Shown here piece by piece: positions 1-10,460 of a stretch of 64,000 bases of DNA (the stretch's first letter is position 1; the number at the start of each line of letters is the position of its first letter). A program made the position numbers and the translations under genes. The stretch spans positions 8,812,501 to 8,876,500 of the forward strand of contig JAPFFF010000003.1 of assembly GCA_039105265.1 (NCBI GenBank), given 5' to 3'. The notes beneath the pieces are model-generated. The model saw only the letters and a program-made list of their open reading frames with translations. It made no database searches and was not told where the DNA came from. The stretch is from Tritrichomonas musculus (Eukaryota > Parabasalia > Tritrichomonadida > Tritrichomonadidae).

Positions 1-1075
1 GAAGATGGAGAAGAAGACGATGATGATGATGATGATGAAGACGATGAAGATGAAGAAGAAGAAGACGATGATGATGATGAAGACGATGCTGATGATGAAG
101 ACGATGAAGATGATGATGAAGATGGAGAAGAAGACGATGATGATGATGATGATGAAGACGATGAAGATGAAGAAGAAGAAGAAGAAGACGATGATGATGA
201 TGAAGACGATGCTGATGATGAAGACGATGAAGATGATGATGAAGATGGAGAAGAAGACGATGATGATGATGATGATGAAGACGATGAAGAAGAAGAAGAC
301 GATGCTGATGATGAAGACGATGATGATGATGATGAAGATGGAGAAGAAGACGATGATGATGATGATGATGATGAAGACGATGAAGATGAAGAAGAAGAAG
401 AAGAAGACGATGATGATGATGAAGACGATGATGATGATGATGAAGATGGAGAAGAAGACGATGATGATGATGATGATGAAGACGATGAAGATGATGAAGA
501 AGAAGACGATGAAAAAGACGATGATGAAGATGGAGAAGAAAACGATGATGAAGAAGAAGAAGAAGAAGAAGACGATGATGATGATATGGAGAAGAAGAAG
601 AATAAGACAATGATGATGGTGGAGAAGGAGAAGAAGAAGAAGACGATAATGGTGATGATGATGGAGGAGAAAAAGAAGACGATAATAATAATGATGAAGA
701 AGATGGAGATGGAGAAGAAGACGATGATGATGATGATGATGAAGACGATAATGATGATGATGATGATGATGATGATGAAGACGATGATGATGATATGGAG
801 AAGAAGAAGAATAAGACAATGATGATGGTGGAGAAGGAGAAGAAGACGATAATGGTGATGATGATGGAGGAGAAAAAGAAGACGATAATAATGATGAAGA
901 AGAAAAATATGATGAAGATGATGGAGAAGAAGAAGATGATGATGATAGTAGAGAAGAAGAAGAAGACGATAATGATTGCATTGAAGAAAATGATGATGAT
1001 GATGAAGAGGAAGAAGAAGAAAAAAAGGATCAGAGGAAGATGATTGAAATGAAAAAGAATACGATGGCAAAAGAG
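1..1075. repeat. Acidic-codon (GAT/GAA/GAC) minisatellite
   Basis: Almost pure GAT, GAA and GAC triplets in a higher-order array. A unit beginning GAAGATGGAGAAGAAGACGA recurs near 1, 118, 241, 334, 442 and 526 (spacing about 85-123 bp). From 586 a second block is duplicated near 795. The frame from base 1 reads as Asp/Glu without a stop to about 585; beyond that the acidic phase meets stop codons. It could be the acidic tail of a gene entering from the left edge, or plain repeat DNA. The Met/Lys-rich open frames on this strand are artefacts of the triplet repeat. Confidence 0.85.
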
Positions 1076-1689
1076 GAGAAAGAAAGATAATGATGATGAC
1101 TATACTGATAAAGAAGAAAATAAAGAAATTTGGCAATGATAATAACTATTTAAGTATTTTTATGGCACTTTGATTGTTATTATTAGCGCTTGAGATTGTT
1201 AACAGAGTTATTCAAGATATTAATCTGCAATTATGTATTTGCTTCAAAATATATATAGCATTTTTATGTGATAAATTGATTTAAATTATCTATTTTAAAA
1301 TATTTAAGATGGTATTGTTATCAATATATAGAGCATTTTGATATAAAAATGGCAATATAATACTGGCTGAAATGTGAGGTGAAAATATGATCGAAAATGT
1401 AAGGGCGAATGTTTGATTATCATATTTTAAATAAATATAGTAATATATCTTTATGTTAATGTATATATACTTTACAATTATCCTATAAATGAATGAGATA
1501 TTGATTCAAAACTGAATATAGATGCACAAAAATATTTTTATAAAAGCAGTCTTAGCTTTAACACTTATATAAGACTATTTGATTTCATGTACCAATATAT
1601 CATATTAAAATCTTAATTATTTTTTGATATAAAAATATAACCTGCAAGATCCACTGATATTAATACCAAACTTCAGTATTTATAAAGAT
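1076..1689. other. AT-rich stretch, nothing seen
   Basis: No reading frame of coding character, no RNA gene and no inverted ends with a target duplication could be recognised here. Confidence 0.5.
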
Positions 1690-2059
1690 TGAAGGAGAGA
1701 TATATAATTTCTACAAGCAAATGAAGTCCTCAAAGATAGGACCTTTAATAAGATTCTCTTTGGCTTGTGTGGAAGATATATGTTTATCTCTGTGAGTCAG
1801 TATATTTACGAGATGCTATGATTTATAAACGATCATATTGAAGAAAACTCAAATGCTAACGACGAAGAGATAGCAAAAATATTGAATACTTATCTCACTG
1901 TTGATGAAACAATGGGGCTTTAGATATACTTAAAGGCAGAATTGAGACATTTGAGGCTGAGAATACGAGTTTAAAAACTACGGTAGCCGTTTTTGAAACC
2001 AGAATTACTGCTCTCGAAGAGAAAAATGAACTTGTCAACCCAAATTTATTTAAAATATG
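1690..2059 (+). pseudogene. Relic of a trichomonad 'EENSNANDEEIAK' family gene
   Basis: Pieces in different frames resemble the C-terminal half of a large trichomonad protein family whose members combine a BTB-like N-terminal region with a coiled-coil tail (recalled family pattern, not searched). The clearest piece reads INDHIEENSNANDEEIAKIL near 1827-1890. A second piece near 1921-2057 reads as coiled coil with residues such as RIETFEAENTSLKTT. Several stops and frame changes separate the pieces, so the gene is dead and no 5' half is visible. It is host-derived rather than transposon-derived. The family assignment is from memory and moderate. Confidence 0.5.
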
Positions 2060-4200
2060 ATAATGTACAAACTAAATAATTGGACTCCAGAGATCATAAA
2101 TACATTCTTCTTTTTTATATTAATCTTTTATAACTGGACTTATCTTATTTTCTACTTTCACTTTTTGAGAGCTTTTTTTTGGTTGATATGCCTCTATGAT
2201 TACATTCTTTTTTGGAAAAAATGCAAATTATTAGGTTATAATAAGAATTTTGATATCGCGTTGCATAAATATTGCTAATAATAGCAAGAGTATTTTATTT
2301 TGCTACATTATTTGCAAATTCTTGAGATGCTAATTTGAAAATAATCTTTATAATTAGCTTGGAAACAACATTCGAAATTTATTGGATCTTTGGACTAATA
2401 AAATTGCTGGTTCATCCTTTTTTGACGATGAATTTGGGTCATTGGATCTAAATGTATATATTTGCTTTTGGATCTTAAATTATTCAATTTTTAAAATTTT
2501 GGTTTTCTTTTCAAAAAGTTAATATATAACACAAAAAGTTATGTTCCCGTCAGATTGAAAACAGTTTATTTTTAAAATACCATTCAAAAAGTTTAATTAA
2601 AAAATTGAATGGATTTTATTTTTTCCTTTCACTTTTTGAATAGGGTGCTGATATTTAAGGGTGTACTTGATAATTCTGAAGAAAAAATTCAATGAGCTTT
2701 CTCAAAAGCAACAATTATTAATTTTAAAAATATAAATTTTATTTTAAATACAATACAATAAATAAATAAATATAATAGTAATTATTTTTATATTTAGATC
2801 TCAAAAAAATCTGATTTTCAAAATAATTATTAAGAAAATCTCTTTATAAAAAGATTATATAACTTTTTTTAAATATATATATATTTATATTCATTTTTAA
2901 TTTATATTTAAATATATATTTAATATTTTTCTAATATTTCATGAGATACAAAAAGAAATAATAATATAAAACTTTTTATGATATTTATTTTATTATCAGA
3001 ATTATATAACTTTTTGTGAAAGACATTATGATTTTATATCATATATAAACCTTCTTATTAATAATATTATTTGCATATATTATTCATTTTCCTGTGTTTA
3101 TATAAATTTTATATTATATAAATTTCAATATCAAATTATTTAAGGAAATATTTACTGCAATATTAATTCTTTTAAAATTAAAAAAAATATATTTAATTTT
3201 TTTTTATGTTAAAAACTTTACTAGGAAAAATATTATCATATAATTTTTAAGAATATGTTTATATATTTATATTATAGATATATAAATAGAATAATATTAT
3301 ATAGATAAATCATAGAAAGATAGATATAATCTTATTATAAAAAAAAATAATTTATGAAAAAGTTTAAAAATATTTTTTCTATTTGAGAATATTTGAAAGA
3401 TCAATTCAATATATAATTTTTGTTTTTTTTTAATTTTGATAATATTTATTGATGCATATAATATTTAACATGTAACAATATTTAAATAATATATAGTTAT
3501 AAATAAAATAATAAATAGAGATAAATATATAAAAATAAATGTTTACTGAATAAAATAAATTTAAATTAATTTAATCTATTATTAAAAATTGTTCATATAT
3601 TTCAACTTTTTCTGAAATAATTATTTTATTCAATTTTTTTGTGAAATTATTTCCTTCCTGTAAAAATGAAATAAATAACATAAAACTAAGACCAAAATTA
3701 TAAAAAAAATATTTCAATCATAAAAATATTTAATTTCTAAACTATCTAAACTTTTTCCGAAAGAGCAACCATTGAATTTATTTTCTACAATAACGTATTA
3801 AATTGGATATTCGTCTTGATCGTTTAGGAGAAAAAATGTGCAAATTGATCTAAACTTTTTCCGAAAAAGCCACCATTGAATTTATTTTATTCAATTCTTG
3901 TTACACTTTTTTACTATAAAAAAATATAAAAAATAAATTTTACAAATTCCACGTAGCACTTTTTGAGAGCTCGGCTCTCAAAAAGTGAGGAGCGGAATTT
4001 GTAAATCTCTGAATTGCTTTCACTTTTTGAGTTTTTCTCCCTCAAAAAGTGAACCATTCAAGAGATTTAAAAATACTTTTTGACAGCCTCATAGGTCAAA
4101 GTTAGGTGAAATAATGGGGATTTCCCTTTTGGTCGGGGGGGGGTCCTTATAACGTATACGTTTTTGTTTTTATTTGAAACGGAAATAATTTATATAATTC
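2060..4200. other. AT-rich intergenic region with short repeats
   Basis: No convincing gene. It holds a near-duplicate of about 45 bp at 3740-3785 and 3848-3893 (core CTAAACTTTTTCCGAAA, then CCATTGAATTTATTTT), several CACTTTTTGA motifs (2159, 2630) and an unusual run of G near 4133-4142 shortly before the surface-protein gene. The 73-codon open frame at 2057-2278 is Phe/Ile/Tyr-rich and fits AT-rich non-coding DNA. Confidence 0.5.
3958..4051. repeat. Pair of CACTTTTTGA / TCAAAAAGTG palindromes
   Basis: Two neighbouring inverted repeats, each made of CACTTTTTGA facing TCAAAAAGTG: 3958-3987, with a palindromic GAGCTCGGCTC-type centre, and 4021-4051. They lie 150-240 bp before the start of the surface-protein gene. 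The same arm recurs as a palindrome at 31411-31437. Confidence 0.7.
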
Positions 4201-5853
4201 ATGATACTCATTTTCTATCTTTCAACCTTATCAGCCTCCATTTATGTTAATTTATCTATATACAACTTTAAGAGTACTATGTCTCCACTTCTTTTATCAA
4301 AATCGCCTGTTCTAAATTTACCAAATTTTTATATGTCCAAATCTACTTTCTCTTCTCTTTACCTATCTAAGTTTTTGGTGTCAAAGTCTTTTTGTTCTTT
4401 GCTATACTTATTAAATCCCAGCATAAAAAACGTTTCTTTCAAAAGCTTTAATGTAAGCAATTTTCTATCACAAGCATTTTACATCGTTGATTTGGCTAAA
4501 TGTGATACAGTAAGAAAGGAGCAAACAGGAGCGTTTCAAACTTTGAGTTTTGGTCCTGGCTGTTTTGCAAATATCAGTTCTTTAAAAGAAGGAACTGTAT
4601 ATCAACAAAGTGGAGGAGCATGCTGTTTTTTCGGAATTGGTTATGTTGATTTCAAAGAAGTTTTTTTTTATAATTGCGATGCACAACTTTTAGGAGGAGC
4701 AGTTTTTCTTGAACAAGTAGATAATTGCATGTTCAATAATTGCACTTTCAAGGATTGCTATATAAAAAATGAAAAAGGTTCAACTGCAACATATGGTGCC
4801 GGAATAGCTATTGTTACCTCTTTTACTGTCATTGCAAATGAATTGATCTTTACGAATAATAGAATTGACAAATCAAGTCAAGGTTGTGCCGTATATTTAA
4901 AAAGTGTTAACAATTCCCAAATTACATCATCAACGTTTCAAAATCACAAATCTTGTTTAAGTGATATAGGATTTGATCTAATGGAGCAACAATTTAACCC
5001 ATCCTACGCACTAATTACGCAATGTTGCTTTGACAAAGAACCACGTCCGATTTCTAGCGACTTAGACCCTAGATATGATTTTTGGCTTACATTTGTTGAT
5101 AATTCAATTTACAGTAATACTAGTTATGTTTATTCTTTTGATACGAGTGTTAAAAACCATCATTTTATTACTTCAAACGCTTTTGTCAATTCTTATTGCA
5201 TTTTTTCCACTTTGCACTTTACGGAATCTCATATATTTACTCCATCAAAAGCTTTTACTTCATCATCAATGTTCAGTCAATCATCCTTATTTTCCAGCTC
5301 CTCAATTTTTTCAAAAACAATTGATTTTTCATCAACATCAACATTCACTTCATCAATCATATTTTCCTCATCAACAAAATTTTCTATATCAGCAGACTTT
5401 TCAGATTCATCTTATTTCACGCCATCAAAACAATTTTCAACTTCAAATTATTTTTCTGAGTCTTTGATCTTTAGCAATACAAAGCATTTTTCGTCCACTT
5501 CTGATTTTTCATTTTCAAATTATTATACCAATTCTGCAGATTTTACACAATCAGAGGTCATCACCCAAGCGAAATCAGATGAACCTTTAATTATTGACAG
5601 TTCATCTGATGAATCTTTTAATTATACCGATTCATTTAGTGCTTCTAATACAGTTTTAATTTTATCTGAAAAAGGTACAAAACTCTCGAAAGGAGGGATT
5701 GCTGGAATTGTAATTGCCTGTATTGTTCTACTTGCAATTATTATTGCTCTAATCGCATTCTTTCTTCATAGAAAGAAATCCGCATTTATTCCACCAGAAG
5801 ATGATCCAATGAACATTGATGGACTTGAAATACCAGTCAATATGTATGATTAA
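4201..5853 (+). CDS. Type I surface protein, beta-helix (Pmp-like) ectodomain with Phe/Ser hexapeptide repeats
   Basis: A 550-residue protein. Residues about 100-300 carry GGAxxF/GGAVFL and NNCTF-type motifs typical of right-handed parallel beta-helix (pectin-lyase/polymorphic outer membrane protein-like) surface proteins of trichomonads. Residues about 346-452 are some 18 tandem hexapeptides of the form F-(S/T)-x-S/T-x-x (FTPSKA, FSQSSL, FSDSSY), probably an extended Ser-rich stalk. A single membrane helix lies at about 499-522, followed by HRKKS and a 25-residue acidic tail ending in NMYD. The N-terminus is hydrophobic but not a textbook signal peptide; a downstream Met could be the true start. 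ATTCATG at the start resembles a trichomonad initiator element. Likely role is surface contact or adhesion; this is inferred from family. It stands alone between repeat-rich regions. Confidence 0.8.
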   Translation: MILIFYLSTLSASIYVNLSIYNFKSTMSPLLLSKSPVLNLPNFYMSKSTFSSLYLSKFLVSKSFCSLLYLLNPSIKNVSFKSFNVSNFLSQAFYIVDLAKCDTVRKEQTGAFQTLSFGPGCFANISSLKEGTVYQQSGGACCFFGIGYVDFKEVFFYNCDAQLLGGAVFLEQVDNCMFNNCTFKDCYIKNEKGSTATYGAGIAIVTSFTVIANELIFTNNRIDKSSQGCAVYLKSVNNSQITSSTFQNHKSCLSDIGFDLMEQQFNPSYALITQCCFDKEPRPISSDLDPRYDFWLTFVDNSIYSNTSYVYSFDTSVKNHHFITSNAFVNSYCIFSTLHFTESHIFTPSKAFTSSSMFSQSSLFSSSSIFSKTIDFSSTSTFTSSIIFSSSTKFSISADFSDSSYFTPSKQFSTSNYFSESLIFSNTKHFSSTSDFSFSNYYTNSADFTQSEVITQAKSDEPLIIDSSSDESFNYTDSFSASNTVLILSEKGTKLSKGGIAGIVIACIVLLAIIIALIAFFLHRKKSAFIPPEDDPMNIDGLEIPVNMYD

Positions 5854-6892
5854 GGCATTTACCTTGCCTTCCATAGTTAAAAGTCAATGTATTTGTAATA
5901 TATCAATTATTCTTTGCCCATGAAAATTATCTGCATTGATTATGAGCGCCTTCCTTGTTATAAATGGTTATTTTGTTTACTCTATATTTTAACCTGAATT
6001 ATGTTAGACTAAAAAAATTAAATATTGATAAAAAAAAATAATATTTGTAAATAACAAAACACTTTTTATAATTTTTTTAGAGGATAATAAATATTAGAAT
6101 AAGGGTTGTCGAATGATGATGATAAAGATCGATTATCGGCTAATTATCGATAATCCGATAATATCGATAAAAATTTGAAACCCCCAACAAAACCGTTTAT
6201 AATTAAACATTGAGTTAAGGGCGGCGTTTGGCCTCTCAAAAAGTGGAGATTTGAAACATCCATAATTTCCATAATAATGAATTTTTAATTTATTTTATAG
6301 TTTATATAAAATGTATAAGTATATAATTTATTATTTATATGGTTATAAGAGCAGAATTACAAAAAAATAAAAATCAAAAAAATATGATTTTTTTCATGTT
6401 TGAGATATCCTTGCTCCGACGACGTAGTTTGATTTTTATTTATTTTTTAAAAAAATTTTACTAGGCAACCATCCCATTTCCAATGATCCTCAAATAGTTA
6501 TTATGATTTTAATTTTTCTCCTCTCAAAATTCAATAGGGAAAAATAATCAAAATAATCAATAGAATTTCATTGAAATTTTTTTTCTGAGGTTTTTCTCAA
6601 TCATGTTTTTTTTTCTTTATTTATAAATATCGCGATTTTATATATATAGATGTAACTTATATTTTTTAAAAAAATAAATATATATATTATTTAAAAAATA
6701 AAGCGATAATTATAAAAAGCAATTACAGGGATATAAAAATAATATTAAAAAAAATCAAAAAAAAAAAAACTTTGATTGAGTTTCTCAATATGTTATTTGT
6801 TTTTGAAGCAGCCATATATTATTTTAAAACTATAAAAATTATTAAAATTATATAAAATGTAATAAATTATTTAAATTATTTCAGTTTTTTCC
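5854..6892. other. AT-rich intergenic region
   Basis: No gene seen. At 6103-6190 a patch rich in TATCGAT and TTATCGGC resembles the ends of the hAT-like element at 7348 and may be a decayed relative. At 6215-6229 lies TTAAGGGCGGCGTTT, whose exact reverse complement is at 38960-38974. A single TCAAAAAGTG is at 6236. Confidence 0.5.
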
Positions 6893-8381
6893 GGATTATA
6901 ACGGAAATATCCACTTTAATAACGGAGTAGTTTTATATGATAATGGAAATGTTCATTATGCTACGGAAAAGTTCATTATTATTACAGAAAAATCCAATTT
7001 GATAACTGAAAATGTAACCATTTTTTTGTGAAAACTTTGTTTTATAAAAAATAACGTAAAAAATTATGATTATATTTATCATTCTAATTAAATTTCCAAT
7101 ATCTTTAATATACTTCGCCTTATGAATGTTTTATAATTATATATTCTTATATCAACTTATAAATTATATTTGCAAAATAAATTCATTGACTATTTTTAGT
7201 AATTTTCAGATGCTAATAGTTTACATTAAGCATTAATTTTAATTATATTCCATTAAGTTCAGTTTTTATGAGAAAAATTTTTTGATGATATTTTTTTTAA
7301 AAAAAAATGAATCTTTATGTTTATTTTTCTTTTTTCTGTATATATTCCAGCTTTGTTTATCGATACGACTAAATACCGGTTACCGAAGAAGTATCGGTAT
7401 TCGGTAAATATTGATACTTTTTTGCTCGGTATTTTTTAGTATCGATACAAAAGTGCTTCGGTATTTTTAGAGTATCAGCGGTTATTAAAAAAGTACTTTA
7501 TAATACTTTTTATCAGTATCGATACGGTATTTTAATATATAAATTTTATTAATAAATAATGAATAAAAATATTAAAACATTTGATTATTTAATTTTAAAT
7601 AAAAATTTTAATTATAAATATAATTACTAGCCTATAAAAAGTATATTATTGTTTTTCTTCTTCAGAAATCTCGTCATATTCATTTTCATTAAACAATCCA
7701 AATTTTCGATATCATTATTATCATTAAAAACAATAAAATTTATATATATTATGTACTTTCTCATATTAATAGTTAATTCAATAGTTCTGGAATGTTATAT
7801 TTATCTACAAATAGAAATTGACATAAAGATGATTAAATTTACGATATTTCAGAAACCATTGATTATTCAATTATTATGATGATTATTTGTTGTAAAATAT
7901 GTAATTAAAGAGAATTAACAATATTCATTAGAACCTTATAAATTTTTTTAGTCATCTTTAAATGAATCCGATACATTTTTTGTTAAAAAAATACCGACAA
8001 AAAACCTGACATTCGATATAAATTCTCCACTTTTGTATCGATACTTCGGTTTTTTATCGATAAATACCGTTACCGGCGGTTAGAGCCGGTAATATCGATA
8101 TTTTACCGGGGAAATAACCGCTACCGGAGAGGATCGATACACAACCCTGATATATTCCATACATATGATGATTTTAAATCTTTTTATTTATAATTTATTA
8201 AAAAAACATGATTTTTAAATGTTTTTTTTAAAATAAAAAAATTCACAAAAAAATGGTTACATTTTCAGTTATCAAATTGGATTTTTCTGTAATAATAATG
8301 AACTTTTCCGTAGCATAATGAACATTTCCGTTATCATATAAAACTTCTCCGTTATTAAAGTGGATATTTCCGTTATAATCC
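6893..8381. mobile_element. Non-autonomous DNA element with 142-bp terminal inverted repeats
   Basis: 6893-7034 and 8239-8381 are inverted copies of each other over about 142 bp with only scattered differences; both begin GGATTATAACGGAAATATCC at the outer side. The ends contain short internal repeats (ACGGAAA, ATAACGGA). No target duplication was found. The interior is mostly occupied by the hAT-like element at 7348-8149, so the original insert was only about 690 bp. No transposase of its own. It abuts the transposase gene at 8573 and may be a relative of that element, but this is not shown. Confidence 0.7.
7348..8149. mobile_element. hAT-like non-autonomous element with 8-bp target duplication
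   Basis: Starts CAGCTTTGTTTATCGATAC and ends with the complement of CAGGGTTGTGTATCGAT. Both sides carry the same 8 bases, ATATATTC (7340-7347 and 8150-8157). The CAGGG-type ends and 8-bp duplication fit hAT. Subterminal regions are rich in TATCGATA, CGGTA and TACCG repeats that could bind a transposase. No transposase gene; the 76-codon open frame inside is AT-rich noise. It is inserted inside the element with 142-bp ends. Confidence 0.8.
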
Positions 8382-8572
8382 CTAACAGACTGTATTATTT
8401 TTTGTGAGTAAACGAACAAATAACTTTTCAATTATTTGTATCAAAATAAATTATAAATTTTTTATTAAAAAGATCCGAAATTTATGGACCACTTTAATTC
8501 AATGTATATTTTGCTTGGATTATAAAAAAAATATTATTAAATTTTCACTTCATTTTTATTTAGTTCTAGAAA

Positions 8573-9312
8573 ATGGTACGTCCAAATAGAATAAAAGTTA
8601 TTTGTCGCAGATTGGCCAAAAAGAAGAAACTTTTCAATATAACAAATGTTGTTAGATATGTCCTCTCAGTGGCTCGTTGTGGATTAAGTCAATCTCAAGC
8701 TGAAGAATTTTGTTTGTCAAATGACATAGTTCCTCCCACGAAGGCCCAGTTCTTTAAGTGTCAATTGGAATTGATTCCTATAATAGAAAAATTAGCAAGA
8801 GAATGTTGTGAAGAAGCCAAGAATGGAATGAAAGCGCCATATATATTGACATATGATGGATCATGGAGTAGCCGCAGAAATGCAACACATTGCATTGTCG
8901 AATTTATTAATGAAGATAACAAAATTGTAGATTTCGACTATATGTCAAGGCTTAACCTTCAAGAAAAGAAAAAAGGCATGGAAGGATATTCAGGACCATC
9001 CAATAAGATGGAAGAAATTTTGGTGCAAAAAATCTCTGCTCGATGGAAAGATGATACAAATCTAAGAGCAATTGTACATGATGGCGATATCAAAACTTGG
9101 AAATATTGGAAATCTGATCCTAATGATTTTCCTGGTGTTGCTGAGCTGCATGATCCAGGTCATATGAAAAAAACTTTGGCAAAAGTATTTGATGAGTATA
9201 ACTACAAAAGGCAATTATATGGACTCAAAAAACATGTCATTAAATATTTTGCAGTTGTATGTAAACTTCAAAACATAACAATGGCAGAAAAAATAGAAAA
9301 ATGGATGAGCTT
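8573..9312 (+). pseudogene. Mutsumi/Kolobok-type DDE transposase, 5' part, cut by the P1 Polinton
   Basis: The open frame shows LTYDGSWSSRRNA (about residues 97-109) and AIVHDGDIKTWKYW (about 163-176), followed by ELHDPGHMKKTL. This pattern resembles the Mutsumi-type DDE domain of Kolobok-like DNA transposases, recognised by pattern only. The upstream helical part (LSQSQAEEFCLSNDI) also fits. The frame runs about ten codons into the Polinton terminal repeat and stops, so the gene is interrupted. A probable 3' remainder lies beyond the Polinton at 30350. This is a plain DNA transposon gene inactivated by the Polinton insertion. Confidence 0.6.
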
Positions 9313-9567
9313 AGAGAGTAAGGGTGTTGATTTGGTGGGGTGAGATAAAATTGAAAATTGACGGTCGCCACTTTGAATCTTCATTTTTGAATTTACATCT
9401 TTGATCTTGTTTTAGTAGTATATATGAGTCGGTTTCCGCAGGGCTAAAGCCCCACGTCAACACGACTAATGAATAAAAATAATATGAACTTATTGTTTGA
9501 CATCAATTGATGTTCATTTATTGGACAACTCATTTAATTCATCTTCAAGTTGATGCAGTTTGTGTTT
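9313..9567. repeat. P1 left terminal inverted repeat
   Basis: About 255 bp, the inverted partner of 30088-30346. It contains a short inverted GC-rich core (GCAGGGCTAAAGCCC) and runs into the 3' end of the first coiled-coil gene, so that gene's last codons are duplicated at the other end of the element. Confidence 0.9.
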
Positions 9568-9741
9568 GAGGCTGTTGATGTCTTCGATAAGAGACTCACG
9601 AACGGCAAGACCGTCAGAGCCCAACATTCCTGATTTGATATTGTTGAGACATTGTTTGTAATCATAACACTTTTCTTTCAATCCTCGTTTGATTCGTTTT
9701 AGTTCTGGTATTTCTTTCTTGTATTCTGTTAGTTCACTCAT
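9514..9741 (-). CDS. Conserved coiled-coil protein of Polinton P1 (75 aa)
   Basis: A 75-residue, highly charged, helical protein. The middle is strongly conserved with the P3 protein at 62232-62465: both share EYKKEIPELKRIK and GLAVRESLIEDINSLK, while the ends vary. The C-terminal third reads as a heptad coiled coil (LKHKLHQLEDELNELSNK). Its 3' end lies in the left terminal repeat. It is divergent from the next gene with only 14 bp between the two start codons. Function unknown; position next to the capsid genes suggests a structural or assembly role, which is inference. Confidence 0.8.
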   Translation of the reverse strand: MSELTEYKKEIPELKRIKRGLKEKCYDYKQCLNNIKSGMLGSDGLAVRESLIEDINSLKHKLHQLEDELNELSNK

Positions 9742-9755
9742 TTAATAATAATTAA
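9742..9755. promoter_or_regulatory. 14-bp divergent promoter space
   Basis: Only 14 AT-only bases (TTAATAATAATTAA) separate two start codons facing away from each other. Any promoter elements must lie in these bases or inside the two coding regions. Confidence 0.5.
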
Positions 9756-9989
9756 ATGTCTGCTATTAATCAATTAAGAACCGTTCATGACGATAAGCAT
9801 AAAAACCATTTTGATAGATTACAATTAACGATGCAAAAGAATAGAACAAAAATAAATTCAGCACCAACAGTGAAATGTTATAATGAAAAAGGAAATATAT
9901 TTCATGAACCACCTCCAAAAACGACTAAATCATTAAATCATCATGATTCACTTAATCATTCTGTGGTTGTCAGGAGCAACAACATTTAA
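9756..9989 (+). CDS. Small conserved Polinton protein (77 aa)
   Basis: A basic, His/Asn-rich 77-residue protein. It matches the P3 protein at 61970-62197 weakly but recognisably: both have a K/R-rich N-terminal half, then CYNEKGNIFHEPP in P1 against KYEDKGCVVHDPI in P3, then SLNH near the end. The gene order around both is the same, which supports it being real. Its 3' end overlaps the following convergent gene by 42 bp. Function not recognised. Confidence 0.7.
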   Translation: MSAINQLRTVHDDKHKNHFDRLQLTMQKNRTKINSAPTVKCYNEKGNIFHEPPPKTTKSLNHHDSLNHSVVVRSNNI

Positions 9990-10424
9990 TACATATTCAT
10001 TAATAACTTTTGATTGTTGGTCGACAACGTTTGAAAGCTTATTAATATGTTCTTCAAGTATTTTATTTTTGTTGTTCAATTGATTTATTAATTCATTGAG
10101 TTCGTTAATCGATTCTTTCATTAATGATATATCAGCTTTGATGTTGTCATTTTCAAGTGTTTTAGTGATTGTGTTCCCAACTTTCTTCAAATAAATGTCG
10201 CCGTTAAGTCTTTTACCGTCTGTACAATTTCGCTTAGTGATTTTGTATTCGTTGCCGTCATTAGTGATGATTTTATAAATCTTGTTCAAATAGTTAGTCG
10301 TTTGTGATTTCATTTGCTCGATATTCTTTTGATAGAACAAATTGAACTCTTCAATTGATTTAAATACTTTTGATTCATTTACATTATCATTTATAACTTT
10401 AAGTTCATTAATGTTTTCATTCAT
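9948..10424 (-). CDS. Coiled-coil Polinton protein with conserved N-terminal domain (158 aa)
   Basis: Residues about 25-75 (EEFNLFYQKN, TTNYLNKIYKIIT, EYKITKR) match the P3 protein at 61539-61973. The C-terminal half is a long coiled coil with regular Leu/Ile/Asn heptads, as in trimeric viral stalk proteins. It lies between the small basic protein and the amphipathic protein in both P1 and P3. A minor virion component or fibre-like stalk is a reasonable inference; no enzyme motif is visible. Confidence 0.75.
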   Translation of the reverse strand: MNENINELKVINDNVNESKVFKSIEEFNLFYQKNIEQMKSQTTNYLNKIYKIITNDGNEYKITKRNCTDGKRLNGDIYLKKVGNTITKTLENDNIKADISLMKESINELNELINQLNNKNKILEEHINKLSNVVDQQSKVINEYVLNVVAPDNHRMIK

Positions 10425-10460
10425 TTATAATTATATTAAATCATTATAATTCATTGTTTT

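Noticed and set aside
5-1043. Met/Lys-rich open frames in the left-edge repeat
   Set aside because: They are the out-of-phase reading of GAT/GAA triplets and have no coding character.
2057-2278. 73-codon frame rich in Phe, Ile, Tyr and Leu
   Set aside because: Composition is that of AT-rich non-coding DNA; no conserved pattern.
6103-6190. Small hAT-like element rich in TATCGAT
   Set aside because: Resembles the ends at 7348 and 8149 but no paired ends or target duplication could be defined, so it was not listed as an element.
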